The notes beneath the pieces were generated by a model. It was given only the letters and a program-made list of their open reading frames with translations, did no database searches and was not told the DNA's origin. From positions 1,488,001 through 1,552,000 of the forward strand of contig NZ_CP024160.1 in assembly GCF_002736145.1 (NCBI RefSeq): a DNA stretch of 64,000 bases, written 5' to 3'. This DNA is from Collinsella aerofaciens (GTDB lineage Bacteria; Actinomycetota; Coriobacteriia; Coriobacteriales; Coriobacteriaceae). The position numbers were made by a program, and so were the translations under genes. Below, piece after piece: positions 1-7,781 of the stretch; position 1 is the stretch's first letter, and the number at the start of each line of letters is the position of its first letter.

Positions 1-2
1 GA

Positions 3-566
3 AGTCTTTCGGCCGAGGAGGTGGCCCGTCGCAGCGCCCTGCGCGCCCCGGCCACACGTCTGTGCGTGCCCACCGTCGACGACCTCGCAGACGACGTGAT
101 CGAATTTGTGGACCGCACGTACGGGGCCCAATGCGAGGCGCTCGCCACCGAGTGCGGCGACTTTTTGGTACGCCGCAGCGACGGCGTGTTTGCCTATCAG
201 CTAGCCGTGGTGGTCGACGACGCTGCCATGGGCGTCACCGAGGTCGTGCGCGGATGCGACCTGCTGGGGTCCACGCCGCGCCAGATCTATCTGCAGCACC
301 TGTTGGGACTGCCCACGCCGCACTACGCACATATTCCGCTGCTCATGGCACCGGACGGCCGCCGCCTTTCCAAACGAGACCGCGATCTGGACCTGGGCGA
401 ACTCCGCGCCCGCTTTGGCACGCCTGAAGCGCTGCTGGGCTGGCTCGCCGGGCAAACGGGCATCGCGCCGGACACCACGCCGCGCTCTGCCGAGCGGCTG
501 GTCGAGCACTTTAGCTGGGACGTCATCCGCGCGCACCGAGAGAACATCACTGTAACGGCCGAGTAG
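3..566 (+). CDS. gluQ: Glutamyl-Q tRNA(Asp) synthetase, 5'-truncated by window edge
   Basis: This is the C-terminal part of a class I synthetase-like protein that would glutamylate the queuosine base of tRNA-Asp. The frame is open to the left edge: codons for LSAEE precede a GTG at 21, so that GTG is probably internal. The core stretch 'VVRGCDLLGSTPRQIYL' and the ATP loop 'RRLSKRDRD' (KMSKS equivalent, about residue 120 counted from the GTG) are seen. The protein ends about 60 residues after that loop, with no anticodon-binding domain. This favours GluQRS over full GltX. The HIGH half lies outside the window. Confidence 0.85.
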   Translation, partial: SLSAEEVARRSALRAPATRLCVPTVDDLADDVIEFVDRTYGAQCEALATECGDFLVRRSDGVFAYQLAVVVDDAAMGVTEVVRGCDLLGSTPRQIYLQHLLGLPTPHYAHIPLLMAPDGRRLSKRDRDLDLGELRARFGTPEALLGWLAGQTGIAPDTTPRSAERLVEHFSWDVIRAHRENITVTAE

Positions 567-581
567 CCAGCCATCCCGCCT

Positions 582-1307
582 CTACGCAACATCCCAGGAC
601 TGGAGTTCGTCGCCCAGGCGAACGATGCAGTCGTAGAGCACGGTATGGCGCTCGGCCGGGTTGGCATCACGATGAAAATGCCCGTAGTACCAGCGCTTGT
701 AGTCCAAGCGATCTTCCAGCTCATCGAAAAACGCCGTAAGCCGATCAACGGCGGGGCAATTCCAGCCGGGCGCCGGATAAAGCGTGGGCGAAAGCATGCG
801 CGTAGAGCAGGTGTGGGTGATCACGTAGTCGACCTTCCAGCCCACGCTGTCGAGCTTTGTCCGCGCCTCCTCAAAGTTGCGCTCGTCCGGCAGCTCCTGC
901 GGCCACCAGCTGGAATACGGAATGCGGTATTCCTTGTCCACGCTCGTGGCGCCGCCCATGGTAAAGACCGTTGAGCCGTCGAGCTCAAAAACCTCGCCGC
1001 GCGTCAGGCGCCGTATGGGCGAGGTGTCCGACAAACGCTGTGTCAGTCCGCCGTGCCACAACTCCATGGGTCGCTCCGCCCAGTGGTCGAAACGTTCGTG
1101 GTTGCCGTCGACGAACAGCACGGTATAGGGGCGCGACTCCAGCCAAGCGATGTCGGCGCACTCCTCGGCAGAGAAATCCCACGGAAAGCCAAAGTCGCCG
1201 GCAATGATGAGATAGTCGTCGCTCGTCAGGCTTTCCCCAAGATCCCAATCGCGCAGCTTTTGCATGTCGAGGCCGCCGTGAATATCGCCCGTCACATAGA
1301 CCGTCAT
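582..1307 (-). CDS. Calcineurin-like metallophosphoesterase
   Basis: Predicted metal-dependent phosphoesterase of about 241 residues; the substrate is unknown. The family motifs appear in order: 'TGDIHGG' at the N-terminus, 'GDFG', 'DGNHERFD' (GNHE), a 'THT' and 'GHFH' near the C-terminus, which together make a two-metal site. I chose the ATG at 1307 because the first metal motif follows it directly; an upstream in-frame start would add 12 unconserved residues. The gene converges on the gluQ-like gene with only 15 bases between. There is no signal peptide, so it is probably cytosolic. Confidence 0.85.
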   Translation of the reverse strand: MTVYVTGDIHGGLDMQKLRDWDLGESLTSDDYLIIAGDFGFPWDFSAEECADIAWLESRPYTVLFVDGNHERFDHWAERPMELWHGGLTQRLSDTSPIRRLTRGEVFELDGSTVFTMGGATSVDKEYRIPYSSWWPQELPDERNFEEARTKLDSVGWKVDYVITHTCSTRMLSPTLYPAPGWNCPAVDRLTAFFDELEDRLDYKRWYYGHFHRDANPAERHTVLYDCIVRLGDELQSWDVA

Positions 1308-1392
1308 CGGATCACCACTTCCCCGTAAGTCGCTAGCCCACATTCTGCACGATCACTAAGCCAACCGTTCCAGCCCTTCCATCCTTTAGGAC

Positions 1393-1632
1393 CTACCCCT
1401 CGTTCTTCCATCCAAACGGGTCGAGCACCCAAAAAATCAGATCGAGCACGCCGCCGGTCATCATGGCGCCGGCAAAGGCCATGCAAACGTGCAGAGAACT
1501 GGCACTTCGGAGCACATCAAACGGTCCCAGAACAGCCAGCAGCGCGACCGCTGCGCCGGCAAGGCACAACGCGAGGCACGGCCCCGCGTCCTTGACGCAC
1601 TTCTTTGCGAGATGCTTGGTGTTATCACTCAT
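1393..1632 (-). CDS. Small hypothetical membrane protein
   Basis: A protein of 79 residues that I do not recognise. Two hydrophobic stretches, roughly residues 18-37 and 48-68, suggest two membrane segments, with a short charged N-terminus (MSDNTKHLAKK) and C-terminus. The ATG at 1632 is preferred over an upstream in-frame start because AAGGAG lies about 10 bases before it. It is read in the same direction as the phosphoesterase, 85 bases upstream of it. Function cannot be inferred. Confidence 0.6.
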   Translation of the reverse strand: MSDNTKHLAKKCVKDAGPCLALCLAGAAVALLAVLGPFDVLRSASSLHVCMAFAGAMMTGGVLDLIFWVLDPFGWKNEG

Positions 1633-2188
1633 CGATATCGAACTCCTTAGAGGGTCGTTGCTTTGATTCACACCGCCACGACAGAGCAAGGCGGCAGGTT
1701 AAGTGTCACATATCGTGCGGACATCAATGGAGAAACCGCCTGCTCGACCAACCCTTGACGCCGTTTTGCACCGGTACCCCATCTCCCGCTATCGAGGTCT
1801 AATACTTTTCCACGAAGTGAACGTCTGTTTTTGGACCCCTGAAGCATCCGCATTTTTCGTCGGCAAAATCGCAGGATTCCAGTATCGAAACCGCAGGAAA
1901 CGATGCCCTTAAAGTGTCGATGCTTCGGGGGTCCAATTTAGCTCGTTCACTTCTCGGAAAAGTATTAGACCTCGCTGCTAGCTACCCAGAAGGACACCTC
2001 TCCCTTCCCCACTGCCACCCAAAAACTCATCCAACATTAATCTTGGCTCAAGAATCGCTTAATCTATAACCTGCACTATAGAGTTCGACCAAGGGCGGGG
2101 CGGCGCCGCGCAACGCAGGCCGCCGAACGCAACGCTCGCGCCCGGGCAAATCGCCCGGCGTCGCGCCCATCGAACGAAAGGACAGGTC
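1633..2188. other. Long intergenic region with a large inverted repeat and a candidate promoter
   Basis: No convincing gene is seen here. It holds the inverted repeat at 1793-1974. A possible promoter for the next gene has TTGGCT at 2043-2048 and TATAAC at 2065-2070, 16 bases apart. The leader before the next start would then be over 100 bases and is GC-rich near its end. Confidence 0.5.
1793..1974. repeat. Imperfect inverted repeat, about 60-bp arms
   Basis: The left arm (1793-1852) and right arm (1914-1974) are near reverse complements. Both contain GTCTAATACTTTTCC, then AAGTGAACG, then GGACCCC and GAAGCATC in matching order. The spacer is about 60 bases. Read as RNA it would form a long hairpin. 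It resembles a small non-autonomous mobile element or a large palindromic repeat, but no transposase is next to it. Confidence 0.75.
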
Positions 2189-2731
2189 ATGGACGACCTC
2201 GAAAAAGTTGAAACCATCCGCACCAAGTGCAGCGTGAGCTACACCGATGCCAAGGCCGCGCTCGACGCCGCCGACGGCAACGTTCTGGATGCCATCATTT
2301 GGCTCGAGTCGCAGGGCAAGACCCAGACCACGTCGGCGCATGCCGCCACCGAGTCCGCGCCAGTCGATGAGCCCTCTGCCGAGATGGTCGCCGCGCAGGC
2401 AGCCTACGAAAAGTCGAGCGAAAAGACCGACTTCTCCAAGAAGATGGACAGCGTGTGGGAGTACCTCAAAAAGCTCTTCCGCCTGAGTCTGGACACCAAG
2501 TTTATCGCCACGCGCCGCGATGCGATCATCCTCAACATCCCCATCCTGATCCCCATCGTCGCGCTGTTTGCCTGGGGCGCCACGATATGGCTGATGCTGA
2601 TTGGCCTGTTCTTTGGCATGCGCTACCGCATCGACAGCGACGGCGACGTGCCCGGCAGCATCAACAACCTGATGGATAGCGCTGCCAACGCCGCAGACGA
2701 CATCAAGCAAAATCTCAACGACGACAAGTAA
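2189..2731 (+). CDS. DUF4342-like (UBA-type) membrane protein
   Basis: A 180-residue protein. Residues about 1-45 (starting MDDLEKVETIRTKCSVSYTD) resemble the UBA-like DUF4342 domain with its 'VSYTDAKAALDAADGNVLDA' pattern. An Ala/Ser/Glu-rich linker follows, then two adjacent hydrophobic segments around residues 110-145, so the C-terminal half probably sits in the membrane. It is 18 bases upstream of a response regulator and is likely co-transcribed with it, which suggests a role in the signalling unit or control by it. The ATG at 2189 follows GAAAGGACAGGTC, a good ribosome site. Confidence 0.75.
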   Translation: MDDLEKVETIRTKCSVSYTDAKAALDAADGNVLDAIIWLESQGKTQTTSAHAATESAPVDEPSAEMVAAQAAYEKSSEKTDFSKKMDSVWEYLKKLFRLSLDTKFIATRRDAIILNIPILIPIVALFAWGATIWLMLIGLFFGMRYRIDSDGDVPGSINNLMDSAANAADDIKQNLNDDK

Positions 2732-2749
2732 TCGCAGACGGGGGCACGC

Positions 2750-3529
2750 ATGGCACGGATCTTGATCGTAGAGGACGAGGAGAAAATCGCTCGCTTTGTG
2801 ACGCTCGAGCTGGAGCACGAGGGCTACCAGGTGGAACACGCCGCCGATGGCCGCACCGCCGTGGACCTGGCGCTGGAGCGCGACTACGATCTGATTCTGC
2901 TCGACGTGCTGTTGCCGCAGCTCAGCGGCATGGAGGTCTTGCGGCGTGTCCGCAAGCACAAGGATGTGCCGGTGATTATGGTCACCGCGCGCGATGCCGT
3001 GATGGACAAAGTGGCCGGGCTCGATGCCGGTGCCGACGATTACCTGACCAAGCCATTTGCGATTGAGGAGCTGTTCGCACGGATCCGCGTGGCGCTGAAG
3101 CGCTCGGAGGCCGTGCGGGCGGCTTCGGGCGTTGGCGGCATCGGGACGGGCGCGGCGAGCGACGCGGGCGGGAGCGCCACTGCGATGCCGCCGGTCAGCG
3201 ACTCGACCCAGGCTTCCGCCACGCCCTCCCACGCCGCGCTTACCGTTAACTCGGTTGCGCTCGACCCCGACCGCCGCGAAGTCACGGTCGGCGGCTCGCC
3301 CATCGCGCTCACGGCCCGCGAGTTCGATGTCCTCGCCCTGCTTATGACGCATGCCGAAACCGTGCTCACGCGCGAGCGCATCGCGCACGAGGCGCTGGGC
3401 TACGACTACGTAGGCGACACCAACAACGTCGACGTGCACATCGCGCACCTGCGCGCCAAGATCGAGGACGCCGGCGGCGCCCGCATCATCCAAACCGTGC
3501 GCGGGGTGGGCTATGTCTGCCGCGCGTAA
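2750..3529 (+). CDS. OmpR-family response regulator
   Basis: A DNA-binding response regulator of 259 residues. The receiver domain (about 1-120) has the acidic pair 'EDEE', the phospho-acceptor aspartate at about D52 in 'LILLDVLLP', and the 'YLTKPF' lysine. The C-terminal winged helix (about 165-259) has 'LTAREFDVLALL' and ends 'IQTVRGVGYVCRA', as in OmpR/PhoB proteins. Between them lies an unusually long Ala/Gly/Ser-rich linker of about 40 residues. It overlaps the histidine kinase gene by 17 bases, indicating translational coupling and a cognate pair. The signal and the target genes are unknown. Confidence 0.95.
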   Translation: MARILIVEDEEKIARFVTLELEHEGYQVEHAADGRTAVDLALERDYDLILLDVLLPQLSGMEVLRRVRKHKDVPVIMVTARDAVMDKVAGLDAGADDYLTKPFAIEELFARIRVALKRSEAVRAASGVGGIGTGAASDAGGSATAMPPVSDSTQASATPSHAALTVNSVALDPDRREVTVGGSPIALTAREFDVLALLMTHAETVLTRERIAHEALGYDYVGDTNNVDVHIAHLRAKIEDAGGARIIQTVRGVGYVCRA

Positions 3530-4808
3530 CGCCGAGACCAAGCGCGTCACCTCCATCGCCCGCGCCATCAACTGGAGCTACATGTGGCGCCGCTTGATGA
3601 GCTACGTCTGGCTCGATCTGCTGCTGATGGTGACTGCAGCGGCGATCCTCGTCTATGGATACAACCAGACGCTGCCCGACGGCGCGTTTACCGCTGGATG
3701 GATCCCCGGCGCCGCCGTTCGCAGCATGTCGCTGACGCCCGCGCGCGGCTGGGACCTGACAACGCTCACCTATACCGTCGAGCTTGCGCGTACCACCAAG
3801 ACTTTCCCCCTCGCGCAGGACCTCGTCACGCTATGGCCTCTCTACCTTGTCGTTGTGAGTTGGCAGGTCATCAGCGTGCTCAACATGCTCGGCGGCGCCC
3901 GCCGCGTGCGCCGCACCATGGCGCCGCTCAACGATCTGGCCCTGCGCGTGGACGAACTCGGCCGCATGCAGCTCTCCGGCGGCAAGATGGAAACACTGGA
4001 GCAGGCCATCGAGCGCGCAAGCGTCGACTCGCCAAGCGTCACTACCGGCGACGCCGACCTGGCAAGCATCGAGGTTGCACTCAACCGCCTACTGCGCCAG
4101 ATGCAAGAGGCCAAGCTGCAGCAGATGCGCTTTGTCAACGATGCGAGCCACGAGCTGCGCACGCCCATCGCGGTGATTCAGGGCTACGTGAATATGCTCG
4201 ACCGCTGGGGCAAAGACGACCCGGACGTGCTGGCAGAGTCCATTGCCTCGCTCAAGGCCGAAAGCGAGCATATGCAGGAGCTCGTGGAGCAGCTGCTGTT
4301 TTTGGCGCGCGGCGATGCCGGACGCACAGTCCTGCGGCGTGCGAATACTAACCTGGCCGCGCTGGTCGGCGAGGTATGCGAGGAATCGCAGATGATCGAT
4401 GCCGCGCACACGTATCGGCCGGCCTTTGACGCTGCACTTGCCAGCGACCCGCGCTGTGACGCACCCGTTGACGTGGCGCTCGTGAAGCAGGCTCTGCGCG
4501 TGATCGTGCAAAACGCCGCCAAGTACTCGGATGCGGGAACGACCGTCACATTTGGCATAACGCCCGATGCGGGCATGGGCACGATCGACATAAGTGTTGA
4601 GGACGAGGGCATCGGCATGAACCAGGAATCCGCAGCTCACGCGTTTGAACGGTTCTACCGCGCCGACAACGCACGCGATGCCGGCGCGCAGGGCTCGGGT
4701 CTGGGGCTTGCCATTGCCAAGTGGATCGTCGACAGCCACGGCGGCGTCATCGGTGTGACCTCAGTCGAGGGCGTCGGCAGTCGCTTTACGATTCGCCTGC
4801 CACGATAG
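3513..4808 (+). CDS. Membrane sensor histidine kinase
   Basis: A 431-residue kinase paired with the preceding response regulator. Two membrane segments (about 30-50 and 105-128) enclose a short extracytoplasmic sensor. The dimerisation/phosphotransfer box 'DASHELRTPIAVIQGY' places the phospho-histidine at about H213. The catalytic domain has an N box ('VIVQNAAKYS'), a G1 box ('VEDEGIGM'), an F box ('FERFYRAD') and a G2 box ('GSGLGLAIAKWI'). The start at 3513 lies inside the regulator gene; a start slightly further in is possible. A strong hairpin follows the stop codon. Confidence 0.95.
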   Translation: MSAARNAETKRVTSIARAINWSYMWRRLMSYVWLDLLLMVTAAAILVYGYNQTLPDGAFTAGWIPGAAVRSMSLTPARGWDLTTLTYTVELARTTKTFPLAQDLVTLWPLYLVVVSWQVISVLNMLGGARRVRRTMAPLNDLALRVDELGRMQLSGGKMETLEQAIERASVDSPSVTTGDADLASIEVALNRLLRQMQEAKLQQMRFVNDASHELRTPIAVIQGYVNMLDRWGKDDPDVLAESIASLKAESEHMQELVEQLLFLARGDAGRTVLRRANTNLAALVGEVCEESQMIDAAHTYRPAFDAALASDPRCDAPVDVALVKQALRVIVQNAAKYSDAGTTVTFGITPDAGMGTIDISVEDEGIGMNQESAAHAFERFYRADNARDAGAQGSGLGLAIAKWIVDSHGGVIGVTSVEGVGSRFTIRLPR

Positions 4809-4827
4809 AAAGCCCCTCGGCATAAAT

Positions 4828-4861
4828 AAAGGGATAAGGCCATGCGGCCCTATCCCTTTTT
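4828..4861. terminator. Bidirectional rho-independent terminator
   Basis: The hairpin AAAGGGATAAGGC/GCCCTATCCCTTT is followed by T on the plus strand and has an A run on the other side. It would end both the histidine kinase transcript and the convergent VOC/PTS IIB transcript. Confidence 0.85.
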
Positions 4862-4883
4862 GCTAGCTATAGCAGCCTGTGCG

Positions 4884-5258
4884 CTACTCGCGGCACAGGT
4901 GCACGGCGAAGCCGGCGAACTCGCGCTTAAAGTACACGAGCTTGGTGCCGCCGTCGGGCAGCAGCACGCGCGACTCCTCGTTGACCTCGAGCCCGCGCTC
5001 GGCAAACCACTTCTCGGCCGCATCGATGTCGTTGACGGCAAAGCCGATGTGGCCCTTGGTGCCACGACCGTTCTGCTTCATGACCTCGATCAGCGAATCG
5101 TTAAAGTACGAAACCGGGGTCTCAATAACGGGCAGGCCCATCATCGTCGAGAACAGCTCCGCGATCTCCAGGGCATCGGCCGGGTCGGTGGCGTTGATGC
5201 CCACGTGGGCGACGCGCATGCCAAAGAGCTCCACCGGGTTGGTGTTCTGCTCACTCAT
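4884..5258 (-). CDS. VOC (glyoxalase/bleomycin-resistance fold) family protein
   Basis: A 124-residue single-domain protein with the pattern of the vicinal oxygen chelate fold: 'VAHVGINATDPADALEIAELFSTMMG' begins the first half, 'GHIGFAVNDIDAAEKWFAERG' the second, and it ends in a beta strand 'FAGFAVHL'. Histidines and a late glutamate could bind a metal. The chemical reaction cannot be told. The ATG at 5258 is chosen because the protein matches the family from there. It lies 11 bases downstream of a PTS IIB gene on the same strand, so the two are probably one operon linked to sugar uptake. Confidence 0.8.
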   Translation of the reverse strand: MSEQNTNPVELFGMRVAHVGINATDPADALEIAELFSTMMGLPVIETPVSYFNDSLIEVMKQNGRGTKGHIGFAVNDIDAAEKWFAERGLEVNEESRVLLPDGGTKLVYFKREFAGFAVHLCRE

Positions 5259-5269
5259 ACAGGCAGCGC

Positions 5270-5557
5270 CTACTGAGCCATAACGTCGAGAACGGCTTTC
5301 TCGGCAGCGACGCGGTTCATGCCGGTCATGAAGGGCACGCCACTCACGTACGGGCAGGTGAGGCCCTCGGGGGCAACGGTGGTGGCGATCAGCAGGTCGG
5401 CGCCCTCGTCGCAGTAGTCCTTGGCCTCGGAGATGGCGCACTGCACGATCTCGTACTTGTCGGCGTAACCGTTGGCGTCGAGCAGGGTGGCGACCTTCTG
5501 GGCAACAAGCGTGGAAGTAGCAGCGCCAGCACCGCAAGCCAAAACGATCTTCTTCAT
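5270..5557 (-). CDS. PTS sugar transporter subunit IIB (galactitol/SgcB type)
   Basis: A 95-residue phosphocarrier with the N-terminal P-loop 'VLACGAGAATSTLVAQKV', whose cysteine (about C8) would take phosphate from a IIA protein and pass it to sugar in a IIC permease. Size and motif fit the galactitol/lactose IIB fold. No IIA or IIC gene is adjacent; only the VOC protein follows in the operon. It either serves a permease encoded elsewhere or has a regulatory role. ATG at 5557 follows GGGAGACATTACCT with acceptable spacing. Confidence 0.85.
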   Translation of the reverse strand: MKKIVLACGAGAATSTLVAQKVATLLDANGYADKYEIVQCAISEAKDYCDEGADLLIATTVAPEGLTCPYVSGVPFMTGMNRVAAEKAVLDVMAQ

Positions 5558-5720
5558 AGGTAATGTCTCCCTTCATGGTTTACTTTAGGTAAGTGTACCG
5601 CAGCGAGCGATGGCACTTAGCCTCGATGAGCTTTTATGCCAGTTTGCTTGCGCGCTGCGTATAATACATCTAGTACGTGTTGTCATACCGCTCGCGCTAC
5701 GAGCGACTAAGGACCCTAAT

Positions 5721-6344
5721 ATGCCCGATTCCCGCACCCTCTGGACCGCCGTCGTTATCATCTGCATCGCCGTGTCGGTGTTTTTTAGCGTCAAAAAACG
5801 CACCACGTTCAAGCGCCTGCAGCAGTTGATGGCCGCCAAACAGTGGGCCGAGTTCGATCGCTTGCTCGACGGCAAACTCACCAGCATGCTGTACCCGCGC
5901 TATAACCGCGACTACCTGCGCCTGAACTCCTATCTGCTGCGCGAGGACCACAAGCGCGCCGACGAGATGTTCGATTTGCTGCTGGGACTCAATCTGCCCA
6001 AGATGCAGCGCGTCGACCTGGTGATTAAGGCCTTTAACTACTACGTTGGCCAGGAGGACCGCAAAAAATCCAAGGAGCTCCTGCACGAGATCAAGGGCTT
6101 TGAGGGCGGTCAGGCCGAGGCAGTCGCGCACGAATGCCAACTGATGTACGACACGATGATCTTGAAGCGCCACAACGACATTCCCGAGCTGGAGCGCATG
6201 CTCAAGGAGGCCGGTGACGACAAGGTCAAGAGCTGCCGCCTGGAATACCTGCTGGCCCTGCAGTACAAGAACAAGGGCGACGAAGCCAAGTTCCAGGAGT
6301 TCCTGGAGAAGTCGGGCCAACACTCGATGGCCGTCAACGCGTAA
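5721..6344 (+). CDS. Hypothetical membrane-anchored helical-repeat protein
   Basis: A protein of 207 residues. One N-terminal membrane segment (about residues 6-22) is followed by basic residues, indicating the body is cytoplasmic. The rest is charged and alpha-helical with repeated patterns such as 'KQWAEFDRLLDGKL' and 'NDIPELERMLKEAG', suggestive of TPR-like repeats, although I cannot place it in a named family. The ATG at 5721 is preferred over upstream starts because AAGGACC lies 5 bases before it and the preceding codons read through a noncoding-looking stretch. It precedes tRNA-Leu. Confidence 0.7.
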   Translation: MPDSRTLWTAVVIICIAVSVFFSVKKRTTFKRLQQLMAAKQWAEFDRLLDGKLTSMLYPRYNRDYLRLNSYLLREDHKRADEMFDLLLGLNLPKMQRVDLVIKAFNYYVGQEDRKKSKELLHEIKGFEGGQAEAVAHECQLMYDTMILKRHNDIPELERMLKEAGDDKVKSCRLEYLLALQYKNKGDEAKFQEFLEKSGQHSMAVNA

Positions 6345-6375
6345 CGGACGGCTTGTGCTAGACTTCTAGTCTCAC

Positions 6376-6460
6376 GGGGGCGTGGCGGAATTGGCATACG
6401 CAGGAGACTTAAAATCTCTCGCCGCAAGGATTGTGGGTTCGAGTCCCACCGCCCCTACCA
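6376..6460 (+). tRNA. tRNA-Leu (UAA anticodon), CCA encoded
   Basis: The acceptor arms GGGGGCG (6376-6382) and CGCCCCT (6450-6456) pair with one G-U wobble. The anticodon loop CTTAAAA gives UAA. A long variable arm typical of leucine tRNA and the T loop GTTCGAGTC are visible, and CCA is encoded at 6458-6460. A terminator hairpin follows. Confidence 0.95.
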
Positions 6461-6510
6461 TGTATTGCTTACGAGCTCGTGTCCCCCAGGGATGCGGGCT
6501 CGTTTCTTTT
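6443..6510 (+). repeat. 68-bp direct repeat, copy 1 (tRNA 3' end plus terminator)
   Basis: This runs from the T-arm of tRNA-Leu through the CCA end and terminator. It recurs at 6639-6706 with three substitutions. Confidence 0.9.
6472..6510 (+). terminator. Terminator after tRNA-Leu
   Basis: The stem CGAGCTCG / CGGGCTCG around a CCCCCAGGG-containing loop is followed by TTTCTTTT. It is duplicated at 6668-6706. Confidence 0.8.
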
Positions 6511-6706
6511 ACACGCCGGTGGGGCTCGAACCCGCGAGGGGGCGAGCGTCAAGCGGACGCGCAGCGTCCGCAGCGAGCCGGCGAGGGCGCCGGCAGGCGG
6601 CCGAAGCCGGTGCGGATTTGCGCAGCAAATACGCAGACGTCCCACCGCCCCTACCACGTATTGTTTACGAGCCCGTGTCCCCCAGGGATGCGGGCTCGTT
6701 TCTTTT
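6511..6706. repeat. tRNA-Leu-derived element with second 68-bp copy
   Basis: A GC-rich segment of about 128 bases with no gene. It opens with an antisense copy of the tRNA T-arm at 6519-6533 (one mismatch to the reverse complement of the neighbouring tRNA) and closes with the sense copy of the tRNA 3' end plus terminator at 6639-6706. The core is full of short GC palindromes (GCGCAGCGTCCGC, GGCGCCGGC). An element of the same plan follows tRNA-Gln. Confidence 0.7.
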
Positions 6707-6760
6707 GGATGCCGTCAACTGCAGAGCAGCTCATTTGGGACAGAGCTTTTTTGACCACTT

Positions 6761-7762
6761 TTAAAGGGCACTCAGGCTGGGAGTCCAGGCGATGGTGGGG
6801 GTTGCACCGTCAAGAGTCTCGTTGATGGTGGCGGCCATACCGGCGAGTAGGCTATTCTCGCTTACGGTGAGCGTCTTGTAGCCGCCGGCACGCATGAGCT
6901 CGCGAATCACCACGGCGCCAGCCAAGATCACGCCCGCGCGTTTGGGCTGCACACCCGGTAGCGCGGCGATGCCGTCCGCGTCCAACACAGACATGTGCTC
7001 GATAGCAGCCGAAATCTGTTCCATCGAAAGCTCGCGCAGGTGCACAAAGCTCGAATCATACGGCTCCAGCTCGTGAACCAGCGCCACGAGAGTGGTGACG
7101 GTGCCACCCACCGCGACCAGGCGCTCTGCACGCTCAAAATTGCTCGGCAGGCCCTCAAAATAGGCGGCGAACTGCTCGCCCGCCCAGTTGGCAGCGGCAG
7201 CAAGCTCGCCGTCCGCAGGCGGCAGTGCCGAGAAAAACCGCTCCGTCACGCGGCGACAACCGATGTCCAGCGAACGCGTACCCTCCAGCGCGAAGACCCC
7301 ACGCTCCGGTGCGTACACACCCGTCGCGAGTTCCGTGGATCCGCCACCCGAATCGGCAACAATGATGCGCTCGCCGGCAAAGTCGTGCGCCACGCCAAAA
7401 AACGTCAGGCGCGCCTCGACCTCGCCCGGAATCACCTGCGGTTCGAGCCCCAGCTTACGCAGGCCGTCCAGCAGCAGGGCGGCATTGGATGCATCGCGCG
7501 CGGCGCTCGTGCATGTGGTGCAAATGCACGCGGCCCCAAAGGCACGCGCCTCGTCCACAAACATGCGGCATGCAGCGAGCACGCGCTCGACCGCCGCCTC
7601 GCAAAAGCGGCCCGTCGCGTCGACGCCCTCGCCCAGATCGGTAATCTCGGTGTGCTTGGACGATTCCACGATCGCCCCGCCCTCGACCTGGGCCAACACC
7701 AGTCGCGACGACACCGTTCCCAGGTCGATCGCCGCCACCTTATAGCGTTTGCAATTTGTCAT
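6761..7762 (-). CDS. ppx: Ppx/GppA exopolyphosphatase family protein
   Basis: A 333-residue enzyme of the sugar kinase/Hsp70 ATPase fold that removes phosphate from polyphosphate or from pppGpp. The N-terminal phosphate loop 'AAIDLGTVSSRLVLAQ', 'VADSGGGSTELA' (about residues 125-140) and 'VAVGGTVTTLVAL' are visible. ATG at 7762 is chosen because the first motif begins right after it. At this length the C-terminal HD-like domain of long E. coli Ppx is missing, as usual in actinobacteria. It is 19 bases downstream of the FtsB-like gene. Confidence 0.9.
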   Translation of the reverse strand: MTNCKRYKVAAIDLGTVSSRLVLAQVEGGAIVESSKHTEITDLGEGVDATGRFCEAAVERVLAACRMFVDEARAFGAACICTTCTSAARDASNAALLLDGLRKLGLEPQVIPGEVEARLTFFGVAHDFAGERIIVADSGGGSTELATGVYAPERGVFALEGTRSLDIGCRRVTERFFSALPPADGELAAAANWAGEQFAAYFEGLPSNFERAERLVAVGGTVTTLVALVHELEPYDSSFVHLRELSMEQISAAIEHMSVLDADGIAALPGVQPKRAGVILAGAVVIRELMRAGGYKTLTVSENSLLAGMAATINETLDGATPTIAWTPSLSAL

Positions 7763-7781
7763 TGCGGCCCCCCTCCGGGCG

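Noticed and set aside
1703-1912. 69-codon plus-strand frame
   Set aside because: It starts outside and runs through one arm of the inverted repeat at 1793-1974, with no ribosome site or recognisable protein.
2048-3571. Long minus-strand open frame over the response regulator
   Set aside because: The plus strand holds a clear DUF4342-like gene and an OmpR regulator with all motifs and ribosome sites.
5644-5665. Promoter before the gene at 5721 (TTGCTT and TATAAT)
   Set aside because: TATAAT at 5660 is good, but the only -35-like hexamer is 10 bases away and no proper -35 is found at 16-18 bases.
6382-6825. Plus-strand frame starting 'MAELAYAGDLKSL' through tRNA-Leu
   Set aside because: It is a translation of the tRNA-Leu gene and the following repeat, a known false-positive pattern.
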